Origin: Sandarakinorhabdus sp.
GTDB lineage: Bacteria > Pseudomonadota > Alphaproteobacteria > Sphingomonadales > Sphingomonadaceae
Assembly: GCA_025458465.1 (NCBI GenBank)
Contig: JALOSK010000136.1
Coordinates: 1-5,765, forward strand
Reading direction: 5' to 3'
Length of the DNA: 5,765 nucleotides
Position 1 is the stretch's first letter. Each line of letters begins with the position of its first letter. Of this stretch, positions 1 through 5,295 are shown piece by piece. The notes beneath the pieces are model-generated. The model searched no databases. It was given only the letters and a program-made list of their open reading frames with translations, and was not told the origin of the DNA. The translations under genes and the position numbers were made by a program.

Positions 1-551
1 GCGCCATCCAGCTCGTTGGCCGAAGGCTGGCGGCTGCCATCGCCGGCGGCCAGCGTGCTGGCGCCATAGGGCGTGCCGCCGCTGATTTCGGTCATGATGG
101 TGTTGCCGGCAAAGCTGTAGGGCAGGCCCACGATGATCATGCCGTGATGCAGCAGCGTGGTGTGGATGCTGGTCAGCGTGGTTTCCTGGCCGCCATGCTG
201 GCTGGCGGTGGAAACGAACGCGCCGCCCAGCTTGCCGATCAGCGCGCCCTTGGCCCACAGGCCGCCGGTCTGATCGAGGAAATTGCGCATCTGCGCCGCC
301 ATGTTGCCAAAGCGGGTGGGCGTGCCGATGATGATGGCATCATAATCGGCCAGTTCATTGGGATCGGCGATCGGGGCGGCCTGCTCGGTCTTGTAGTAGA
401 AGGCTGCGGCCGTATCGGCGGGCACGAGTTCCGGCACCCGCTTCACCACGGCTTCGACGCCGTCCACGCTGGCCGCGCCCTCGGCCACGGCATTGGCCAT
501 GGTTTCGATATGACCCCAGGAGGAGTAATAGAGAACGAGGACGCGGGCCAT
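1..551 (-). CDS. wrbA: NAD(P)H:quinone oxidoreductase, WrbA family (3' end cut by window edge)
   Basis: A cytosolic flavodoxin-fold FMN enzyme. The WrbA family reduces quinones by two electrons with NAD(P)H and so avoids semiquinone radicals. The 183 visible codons start [19 protein letters not shown], where the SSWGHIET loop (residues 10-17) is the FMN phosphate-binding loop. Further WrbA hallmarks follow: GTPTRFGNM (76-84), FLDQTGGLW (91-99), the [10 protein letters not shown] loop (114-123), HHGM (135-138), GGTPYGAS (158-165) and GDGSRQPS (170-177). E. coli WrbA is 198 residues, so only about 16 C-terminal residues should lie beyond position 1. The ATG at 551 has a modest GAAAGG ribosome site 7 nt upstream. 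The gene starts 16 nt after the receptor stop codon, which suggests cotranscription. Family assignment is secure. A specific role in this cluster, such as handling a quinone made during catabolism or general redox protection, is inference. Confidence 0.95.
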   Translation of the reverse strand, partial: MARVLVLYYSSWGHIETMANAVAEGAASVDGVEAVVKRVPELVPADTAAAFYYKTEQAAPIADPNELADYDAIIIGTPTRFGNMAAQMRNFLDQTGGLWAKGALIGKLGGAFVSTASQHGGQETTLTSIHTTLLHHGMIIVGLPYSFAGNTIMTEISGGTPYGASTLAAGDGSRQPSANELDG

Positions 552-558
552 GTGACTG

Positions 559-564
559 CCTTTC
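559..564 (-). promoter_or_regulatory. Ribosome binding site of wrbA
   Basis: On the minus strand GAAAGG lies 7 nt before the ATG at 551. It sits in the 16-nt gap between the receptor stop codon and wrbA, with no room for a separate promoter there, which supports translation from a shared transcript. Confidence 0.55.
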
Positions 565-567
565 AGA

Positions 568-2775
568 TCAGAAGTTGAAGCTGGCTTCGATGCCATAGCG
601 GCGCGGGCGCGCCTTGAACACGAAGCCACCGGGGGAAAATTCGGCGTTGTAGATTTCGTTGAACAGGTTCTGCGCAAACGCCGTCACGCTGAATTTCTTC
701 GACGAAACGCCCAGACGCATGTTCACCAGATCGACCGGATCGCGGCTGGTGGAGTTTTCGACATCCCACCAGGTGCGGCCGATGCGGTTGTAATCCACCC
801 GCCAGTTCAGATCGAGATCGTCGGCGATCGGGCGGCTGTAGTTGATGCCAGCGTTCAGCGTGTAGCGGCTGATCAGCGGCAATTCGTTGCCGATGAAGGC
901 CGGGTTGGCGAACTGCTTGATATTGCTGTCCGTAAAGCCAAGGCCCACGTTGATATCAAGCCCCTTCATCGGACGCAGCGTGGCATCAGCCTCGAAGCCC
1001 TTGATCTGGGCCAGCGGCACGTTGCCCAGGTTCTGCGTCGAGTTGGCGGCCAGGAACACGAAGAAATAGCTGTTCTCGGTGCGCGTGCTGAAGGCGGCGG
1101 CGTTGAAGGTCAGCAGCCGGTCTTCGGTCTGGGTCTTGACGCCGACTTCCCAGGTCTCGGCCACTTCCGGCTGGAAAATGTCGCTCACGCCCACGATGCC
1201 GTTGGCTGCCGCAACCGCGCCCACGCCGGTCTGGTTGAAGCCGCCGGAACGGAAGCCGCGGCTCCAGCCACCATAAAGCGTCACATTGTCCACCGGCCGA
1301 TAGCTCAGGGTGAACTTGGGCTGCCACGACTGGAAGCTCTGGCGCCGCACTTCACCGGTCACGCCCTGCGGGAAACCCGGCACGTTGGGCAGGAAACCGG
1401 TGGGGGTGAGCGTGGTGTTGCGACGGTTGTCGCGGTCATAACGCAGCGACGCATCAAGACGCAGCTGTTCGGTGATCTTCCAGCTGGCGTTGCCGAACAC
1501 GGCCCAGGCGAAGTTGCGCTGCGCGTCCGACAGGAAGCTGAACTGCGGGTTGTTGCCGGTCAGGCGCGGTTCGCGGAACACCGGGAACACGCCATTGCCG
1601 GTGTCCACCATGTTGCCGGTGGAGATGAAGCGGTTGGTGCCGACCATGTAGGTGCCCAGCGTCACCTGCACAGGCTTGTCGGCCGGGGACTCATAGCGGA
1701 ACTCGTTCGACCAGGCGTCCACTTCCAGGAACTGGCTCTGGTTCAGGTCGAAGCCGTTGCCCGGGCCAAGGATTCCCTCGAACAGGTTGAAGAAGAAGCT
1801 GTCCGGGATCGGCTTGAAGTCGAAGGCGTCGCCGGTCAGCACTTCGGTCAGGCGGTCATAGCTCAGTGTGTTGCTGAGCGTGCCCCAATCGGCCTGATAG
1901 CGCACCTTGACGGCGGCATTCCACATTTCGCGGTCGTTCTGGCCGGGGTTGTTCACCTGCACCGGCAGCGAGGTGTCGTTCACGTCGCCGACGATGTTGA
2001 AATAGAGTGCCTGGGTCTGCAGGTTCGAATAGGCGACGCGCAGATCGACGTCGAAGTTGCTGGTGGGCGACCACAGCAGGTTGCCGCGCAGGTTGAGATC
2101 CTTGATGGGATCGGCCTTCTCGCCCAGGAATTCGTTCTGGATGAAGCCATCGGTGTCATACCAGCTGCCCGACAGACGGAACTTCAGATTTTCCGCAACG
2201 GGCCCGGAAAGATTGCCGCGCACATAATAGCCAAAGCCATTGTCGATCCCGGCCGTCACCTTGCCCGACAGATAATCGGTGGGGGCCTTGGACTTGATGA
2301 TGATGGCACCGCCGATGGCGTTGCGGCCCCACAGGCCGCCCTGCGGGCCCTTCAGCGCTTCGATCTGCTCGATGTCGAACAGTTCCTGGTTGAACTGCGC
2401 CGGGTTCACCTGCTGGATGCCGTCCACGATCACCGCAACCGAAGGCTCGCTGTTGCGGGCCTGGGTGATGCCGCGGATGATCACGAACGCGTTGCCGGCG
2501 TTCTGGGTCTGCACCAGATTGACGTTGCTGGTCAGCGCTATGAAGTCGGCCGGGCGCTCGATGCCGGCCTGCTGGATGGTGGCGGCATTGAACGCCGCGA
2601 TAGCCGCCGGGGTTTCCTGCAGCGTGCCCGAACGGCGCGTGGCGGTGACGATGATCTCGCCGCTGTCTTCGGCTTCGGCTGCGGCCGTCGCGGTCTGGGC
2701 GAAGGCCGGCAGCGCGGCAGCGGCCAGCGCGGTGGTGACCATCAGGCGCGCAACGGTACGGAAATTGGCTTGCAT
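568..2775 (-). CDS. TonB-dependent outer-membrane receptor
   Basis: An outer-membrane beta-barrel transporter of 735 residues that would import a substrate using TonB-ExbB-ExbD energy. A Sec signal peptide (residues 1-26) ends in ALPAFA before Q27. A TonB-box-like EIIVTATRR is at 40-48. The plug domain follows to about 160, with [15 protein letters not shown] and the conserved [17 protein letters not shown] at 142-158; the commoner family form has TLYGRN instead of GLWGRN. The rest is aromatic-rich barrel, including [15 protein letters not shown], and it ends in ASFNF with the terminal Phe expected for BAM recognition. I chose the ATG at 2775 because a strong GGGGAGGT site lies just upstream. 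An in-frame TTG at 2790 would add five residues (MGRFL) and would overlap that site. The substrate is not evident: no siderophore gene is nearby, and the receptor shares a predicted operator with a CoA-transferase and a citryl-CoA-lyase-like gene, so a carbon source is more likely than iron (inference). Confidence 0.95.
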   Translation of the reverse strand: MQANFRTVARLMVTTALAAAALPAFAQTATAAAEAEDSGEIIVTATRRSGTLQETPAAIAAFNAATIQQAGIERPADFIALTSNVNLVQTQNAGNAFVIIRGITQARNSEPSVAVIVDGIQQVNPAQFNQELFDIEQIEALKGPQGGLWGRNAIGGAIIIKSKAPTDYLSGKVTAGIDNGFGYYVRGNLSGPVAENLKFRLSGSWYDTDGFIQNEFLGEKADPIKDLNLRGNLLWSPTSNFDVDLRVAYSNLQTQALYFNIVGDVNDTSLPVQVNNPGQNDREMWNAAVKVRYQADWGTLSNTLSYDRLTEVLTGDAFDFKPIPDSFFFNLFEGILGPGNGFDLNQSQFLEVDAWSNEFRYESPADKPVQVTLGTYMVGTNRFISTGNMVDTGNGVFPVFREPRLTGNNPQFSFLSDAQRNFAWAVFGNASWKITEQLRLDASLRYDRDNRRNTTLTPTGFLPNVPGFPQGVTGEVRRQSFQSWQPKFTLSYRPVDNVTLYGGWSRGFRSGGFNQTGVGAVAAANGIVGVSDIFQPEVAETWEVGVKTQTEDRLLTFNAAAFSTRTENSYFFVFLAANSTQNLGNVPLAQIKGFEADATLRPMKGLDINVGLGFTDSNIKQFANPAFIGNELPLISRYTLNAGINYSRPIADDLDLNWRVDYNRIGRTWWDVENSTSRDPVDLVNMRLGVSSKKFSVTAFAQNLFNEIYNAEFSPGGFVFKARPRRYGIEASFNF

Positions 2776-2780
2776 CAGAA

Positions 2781-2788
2781 ACCTCCCC
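2781..2788 (-). promoter_or_regulatory. Strong ribosome binding site that fixes the receptor start
   Basis: GGGGAGGT on the minus strand, with the GGAGG core about 6-7 nt from the ATG at 2775. It decides for that ATG over the upstream in-frame TTG at 2790, which has no comparable site. Confidence 0.8.
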
Positions 2789-2798
2789 AAGTGCCGCG

Positions 2799-2814
2799 GC
2801 CGGTTTCATCCGGC
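2799..2814 (-). other. Small hairpin in the receptor mRNA leader
   Basis: GCCGG and CCGGC arms (5 bp, extendable by weak pairs) surround a 6-nt loop, 11 nt upstream of the ribosome site. It could form in the leader transcript, but GC-rich DNA makes such stems common. There is no U-run, so it is not a terminator. No riboswitch fold was recognised. Confidence 0.25.
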
Positions 2815-2870
2815 GGGACATTGACCCGATTGCCACGCGAACCAGAGGCCGGTGACACATCAGTGCGCGG

Positions 2871-2897
2871 CCTTAACCCTTCGTCATGCGAAGTCAA
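2871..2897 (-). promoter_or_regulatory. Candidate promoter of the receptor-wrbA operon
   Basis: Minus strand TTGACT (2897-2892) is a good -35 box lying in the spacer between the two operator palindromes. About 15-16 nt downstream is TTAAGG (2876-2871), a weak -10 candidate. The divergent region has a similar arrangement, TTGCCT then TAAGG, relative to its own operator. If correct, the leader before the receptor ATG is roughly 90 nt and a bound regulator would cover the -35 box. The -35 match is visible; the -10 is poor. Confidence 0.35.
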
Positions 2898-2911
2898 GTT
2901 CGATATGCGAA
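2880..2911. promoter_or_regulatory. Predicted operator B: two tandem TTCG-N5-CGAA palindromes
   Basis: Two 13-bp palindromes, TTCGTCATGCGAA (2880-2892) and TTCGATATGCGAA (2899-2911), are separated by 6 bp. They lie in the non-coding gap 104 nt upstream of the receptor ATG. The same four half-sites with the same 5-6-5 spacing occur at 5248-5279, and the second palindrome here is the exact reverse complement of the first one there. The 19-bp repeat period puts the two dyads on nearly the same helix face, which suits a dimer-of-dimers regulator. IclR proteins of the PcaR/PobR type bind sites with TTCG-like half-sites, so the regulator encoded at 3030-3830 is the obvious candidate. The repeat is seen directly; the binding partner is inferred. 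Confidence 0.75.
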
Positions 2912-2950
2912 TATGACACGCACATTTCGCCGCACATGAACCGTCGAAAC

Positions 2951-2966
2951 ACGGGGCAACCCCGGC
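2951..2966 (-). terminator. Weak hairpin after the IclR gene, possible terminator
   Basis: On the minus strand, CGGGG-TTG-CCCCG forms a short stem with a 3-nt loop, about 65 nt past the regulator stop codon, followed by only GTGTTTCG rather than a real T-run. It may attenuate transcription from the CoA-transferase/iclR operon before the receptor promoter. Intrinsic termination here would be weak, so Rho-dependent termination or read-through is equally possible. Confidence 0.2.
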
Positions 2967-3029
2967 AAAACCAGCGAAAACCGCCTGATTACCGTCAAGA
3001 ACGCGCCCGAAATGCCATGCACTAGATGA

Positions 3030-3830
3030 TCAGGCGCCAGCCAGGCTCCGGGCAAGCTTTGGAAAGCGGCGCAGTTCGGCCTCGATGGCGCCAGCGGCTT
3101 CCTGCAACAACGGCAGGCGGGTGCGCACCAGCTCATCCTGGCTGATCCGCGTGGTGGACGTGGAGCAGTTGATCGCCGCCACGACATGGCCGGCGGCATC
3201 GAACAGCGGCACCGCCACCGAAACAATGCCATAATCCAGTTCGTCGAGCGCGCTGTCGTAGCGCCGCTCCACCACGGTGCGCAGGCGGGTGCGGAAACTG
3301 TCGGGATCGGTGATGGTGCGCTCGGTCAGGCGGGCAAGCGGGCCGCCTTCCAGATAGGCCTCAACCGCTGCATCGCCCTGAAACGCCAGCAACACCTTGC
3401 CCATCGACGTGGCGTTCAACGGAAAGCGCGTGCCCACACCGGCGCCAAGCCGAATGCGCCGGTTCGACGGGATATGTACGACATAGAGGATCTCGCGCCC
3501 TGACCGTACCGCCAGGCTCACCGAATCGCCCGTCTGCGCCGACAGCGCCTGCAGTGGCGGTACCGCCACCGTTTCGATGTTCATCGAGTTCAAATAGGCC
3601 GATCCGAACGCCAGCACCTCTGGCGTCAGCAGGAAGCGCCGCCCATCCTGCCTGATATAGCCCAAGGCAACCAACGTGTTGAGGCAGCGCCTTGCCACGG
3701 CAGGCGGCAACGCCGTGGCCGCAGCAACTTCCGACAGCGCCATTTCCGGCCGCGTCGCATCAAAGGCCCGCAGCACCTTGAGGCCGCGTTCCAGCGTGGA
3801 CAGATATTCCGGATCCTTCTCGCCACCCAT
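3030..3830 (-). CDS. IclR-family transcriptional regulator (PcaR/PobR-like)
   Basis: A cytosolic DNA-binding regulator of a catabolic pathway. From the ATG at 3830 it has 266 residues. The N-terminal winged helix-turn-helix (about 8-70) contains YLSTLERGLKVLRAFD, then LSEVAAATALPPAVARRCLNTLVALGYI as the recognition region. The C-terminal IclR effector-binding domain (about 85-255) carries GVGTRFPLNATSMGKVLLA (131-149), LDYGIVSVAVPLFD (198-211) and VVAAINCSTST (216-226). This pattern matches regulators of protocatechuate and 4-hydroxybenzoate catabolism (PcaR, PcaU, PobR). It ends with TGA at 3030. An in-frame TTG at 3866, directly after the CoA-transferase TAG, would add 12 residues (TAREKAGQVSR in front of the Met). 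It has a GGCGG-like site about 5 nt away, whereas the ATG lacks a clear one, so the start is open. Likely ligand: the CoA-transferase/lyase pathway substrate or an intermediate. Likely targets: the paired palindromes at 2880 and 5248. Confidence 0.93.
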   Translation of the reverse strand: MGGEKDPEYLSTLERGLKVLRAFDATRPEMALSEVAAATALPPAVARRCLNTLVALGYIRQDGRRFLLTPEVLAFGSAYLNSMNIETVAVPPLQALSAQTGDSVSLAVRSGREILYVVHIPSNRRIRLGAGVGTRFPLNATSMGKVLLAFQGDAAVEAYLEGGPLARLTERTITDPDSFRTRLRTVVERRYDSALDELDYGIVSVAVPLFDAAGHVVAAINCSTSTTRISQDELVRTRLPLLQEAAGAIEAELRRFPKLARSLAGA

Positions 3831-3866
3831 GCGGCTGACTTGGCCGGCTTTTTCGCGAGCCGTCAA

Positions 3867-5033
3867 CTATTCCGCCGCCTCAGCGCGCCGGCCCAGTACG
3901 GCCTGATTGTCCTGCCCCAGCAGCGGCGGCGCGGTGACGGCCAGATTGCGCTGTCCATCAAAGGAAATTGGCGAGCGGATGGTGCGGAACTCGCCCATCG
4001 GCCCCGGCGCCGAAACCTGCAGTTGCAAGTGCCTTGCCTGTTCGTTTTCCAGCACTTCCACCGTGGTGGCCACCGCCGCCGAGGGCACCTCCAGTTCGCG
4101 CAGCCGCGCCAGCCAGTCGGCCCGCGGGCGGGTGGCGAAGATCGGCGCCAGATAGGCGACCACATCCTCATAATGGGCGATGCGGGCATCCCGGCTGGCA
4201 AAGGCCGGCTGGGCCAGCATGTCCGCGCGCTCGACCGCTTCGGCCAGGTTTTCCCAGAACTTGGGCGGGCTCGACATGTGCAGGGCCAGCCACAGGCCAT
4301 CGCTGCACTGGAACACATAGGATTGCGAAACATGCGGGCGGCTATAGGGGCCCATCACCTGATCGGCGGCAAAAAGATGCGTGAAATCATCGAGGTTAAA
4401 GTGGGCCATGGCCTCGAACATGGAGGTTTCCACAAGCCCGCCCTGCCCGGTCTGCTGCCGGCGATAGAGCGCGGCGAGCACGCCCTGCGCGGTGTAGAAG
4501 CCAGTCATGGCATCGGCGATGGCGGGCCCAACCACGCGCGGGTGTTCGGGGTTGACCAAAAGGCGCAGGAACCCGCTGGCGGCCTGGGCCACGGTGTCAA
4601 ACGCCGGACGGTCGGCATCGGGGCCGCTGCTGCCAAAGCCGGAGATGCTGGCATAGACAAGGCGCGGGTTGATGGCTTGCAGCCGATCGAAGTCCACGCC
4701 AATCTTCTTCGCCACGCCGGGCCGGAAATTTTGAATGAACACATCGGCTTCGCTGACAAGCTTGTCGAATGCCGCCAGATCATCGGCGCCCCGCGTGTCG
4801 AGCGTGATCGATTCCTTGTTGCGATTGTAGGTCTGGAAGTGCGGGGAATAGAGCGTGCCCTTGTACGCCCGGAACGGATCGCCGGTGCCCGGCTGCTCCA
4901 CCTTGATCACCCGTGCACCCAGATCGGCCAGCAGCATGCCAGCGCACGGGCCGGTGATGAACGTGCCCATTTCCAGCACCGTCACACCCGCCAGCGGCAG
5001 CACCGCGGTTGTCGCAGCTGTTTGCGTTGCCAT
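3867..5033 (-). CDS. Family III CoA-transferase (CaiB/BaiF type)
   Basis: A cytosolic enzyme that moves CoA from a donor thioester to a carboxylic acid through an aspartyl mixed-anhydride mechanism. The 388 residues match the usual ~390-430. Signature stretches in order: LEMGTFITGPCAGMLLADLGARVIKVEQPGTGDPFR (20-54), NRNKESITLD (70-79), VFIQNFRPGV (98-107), ASISGFGSSGPDADRPAFD (128-146), and VGPAIADAMTGFYTAQGVLAAL (168-189), in which Asp174 aligns with the catalytic Asp of formyl-CoA transferase. The C-terminal part is complete (WLARLRELEVPSAAV, SPISFDG, PLLGQDN). I start it at the ATG at 5033 because AAGGGG lies 7 nt upstream; a GTG one codon earlier is too close to that site. The stop codon abuts the regulator gene. 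Donor and acceptor are unknown. The divergent lyase suggests a citrate- or citramalate-like hydroxy acid as acceptor (inference), but members of this family are not predictable by sequence alone. Confidence 0.95.
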   Translation of the reverse strand: MATQTAATTAVLPLAGVTVLEMGTFITGPCAGMLLADLGARVIKVEQPGTGDPFRAYKGTLYSPHFQTYNRNKESITLDTRGADDLAAFDKLVSEADVFIQNFRPGVAKKIGVDFDRLQAINPRLVYASISGFGSSGPDADRPAFDTVAQAASGFLRLLVNPEHPRVVGPAIADAMTGFYTAQGVLAALYRRQQTGQGGLVETSMFEAMAHFNLDDFTHLFAADQVMGPYSRPHVSQSYVFQCSDGLWLALHMSSPPKFWENLAEAVERADMLAQPAFASRDARIAHYEDVVAYLAPIFATRPRADWLARLRELEVPSAAVATTVEVLENEQARHLQLQVSAPGPMGEFRTIRSPISFDGQRNLAVTAPPLLGQDNQAVLGRRAEAAE

Positions 5034-5040
5034 CACCCAT

Positions 5041-5046
5041 CCCCTT
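5041..5046 (-). promoter_or_regulatory. Ribosome binding site of the CoA-transferase gene
   Basis: AAGGGG on the minus strand, 7 nt before the ATG at 5033. It favours that ATG over the GTG at 5036 (spacing 4) and over an out-of-frame ATG at 5040. Confidence 0.65.
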
Positions 5047-5140
5047 CACCAGCAGCGCCGAAGCATCCACAAACGGCGCCTTCCAGGGCCATGTTGTCCC
5101 GGCGAAGGCACCAAACTCGCAGGCTTTGAGCGCTTGCGGA

Positions 5141-5173
5141 CACCCGAAACGCACCATTTGCGTTGTTCGTGTG
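5141..5173. repeat. Imperfect inverted repeat upstream of the CoA-transferase gene
   Basis: The perfect core is AACGCA-CCATT-TGCGTT (5148-5164). Pairing continues outward after a 2-nt bulge, with CACCCGAA (5141-5148) opposite TTCGTGTG (5166-5173), giving arms of about 12-13 paired bases. It contains CGAA and TTCG half-sites, though with spacing unlike the operators. The octamer CCCGAAAC at 5143 recurs at 5176. It could be a second regulator site or a hairpin in the CoA-transferase mRNA leader. Confidence 0.45.
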
Positions 5174-5230
5174 CGCCCGAAACCTGCTGGACAGACCCCA
5201 CAGCATCAGCCGCGACCCTGCCCGCCCAGC

Positions 5231-5259
5231 TTGCTTCCCTTATGCTTTTCGCATATCGA
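5231..5259 (+). promoter_or_regulatory. Candidate promoter of the lyase gene
   Basis: TTGCTT (5231-5236), a 17-bp spacer and TATCGA (5254-5259) are arranged like a sigma-70 promoter. The -10 box lies inside the first operator palindrome, so a bound regulator would block it, and transcription would start near 5266. The -35 and spacing are acceptable; the -10 is a weak match. Confidence 0.35.
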
Positions 5260-5265
5260 AGGCAA
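5237..5265 (-). promoter_or_regulatory. Candidate promoter of the CoA-transferase-iclR operon
   Basis: On the minus strand TTGCCT (5265-5260) occupies the 6-bp spacer between the two palindromes plus one base, and TAAGGG (5242-5237) follows after 17 nt. The receptor operator has TTGACT at the equivalent place with TTAAGG downstream. The parallel is suggestive, but the -10 is poor, and a nearer promoter inside the long leader is not excluded. Confidence 0.3.
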
Positions 5266-5279
5266 GTTCGTATTTCGAA
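5248..5279. promoter_or_regulatory. Predicted operator A: two tandem TTCG-N5-CGAA palindromes
   Basis: Palindromes TTCGCATATCGAA (5248-5260) and TTCGTATTTCGAA (5267-5279) are separated by GGCAAG. Half-site order and spacing are identical to the copy at 2880-2911, whose spacer is GTCAAG. The element ends 16 nt before the lyase ATG and 4 nt before its ribosome site, a position suited to repression of the lyase gene. It also lies upstream of the divergent CoA-transferase-iclR unit, so it may allow autoregulation. The IclR-family protein of this cluster is the most likely ligand (inference). Confidence 0.78.
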
Positions 5280-5283
5280 TTTT

Positions 5284-5287
5284 GAGG
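5284..5287 (+). promoter_or_regulatory. Ribosome binding site of the lyase gene
   Basis: GAGG lies 8 nt before the ATG at 5296, and the stretch between operator and start codon is too short for other signals. It supports that ATG as the start. Confidence 0.6.
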
Positions 5288-5295
5288 ATCACATC

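Larger units (their letters stand above)
5034..5295. promoter_or_regulatory. Divergent intergenic region between CoA-transferase and lyase genes
   Basis: This 262-bp region holds the divergent promoters. The half near the lyase gene (about 5231-5280) is AT-richer than its surroundings and contains the operator and the best promoter-like boxes. The half near the CoA-transferase (5041-5230) is GC-rich and carries one long inverted repeat. If the CoA-transferase promoter sits at the operator, its leader is close to 200 nt. Open frames crossing this region overlap the start of the CoA-transferase gene and show no recognisable protein, so I call no gene here. Confidence 0.7.

Noticed and set aside
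144..578. A 144-codon plus-strand frame antisense to wrbA
   Set aside because: Low-complexity Gly/His/Arg-rich translation; the opposite strand has an unambiguous WrbA sequence.
2156..2860. A 234-codon minus-strand frame overlapping the 5' part of the receptor gene
   Set aside because: Arg/His/Gly-rich translation with no domain; the receptor frame in the same place has signal peptide, TonB box and plug.
2776..2870. Riboswitch or small RNA in the receptor leader
   Set aside because: Only a 5-bp GC stem is evident; no conserved cobalamin, FMN or other riboswitch core could be recognised.
3840..5129. A 429-codon open frame on the plus strand, antisense to the CoA-transferase gene
   Set aside because: Its translation is rich in Arg, His, Gly and Gln with no recognisable domain, and the opposite strand encodes a clear full-length CoA-transferase. 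It is an open frame caused by high GC.
4780..5157. Possible small protein upstream of the CoA-transferase gene on the minus strand
   Set aside because: Most of it overlaps the CoA-transferase coding region in another frame; the non-overlapping part has no recognisable domain and no good ribosome site was seen.
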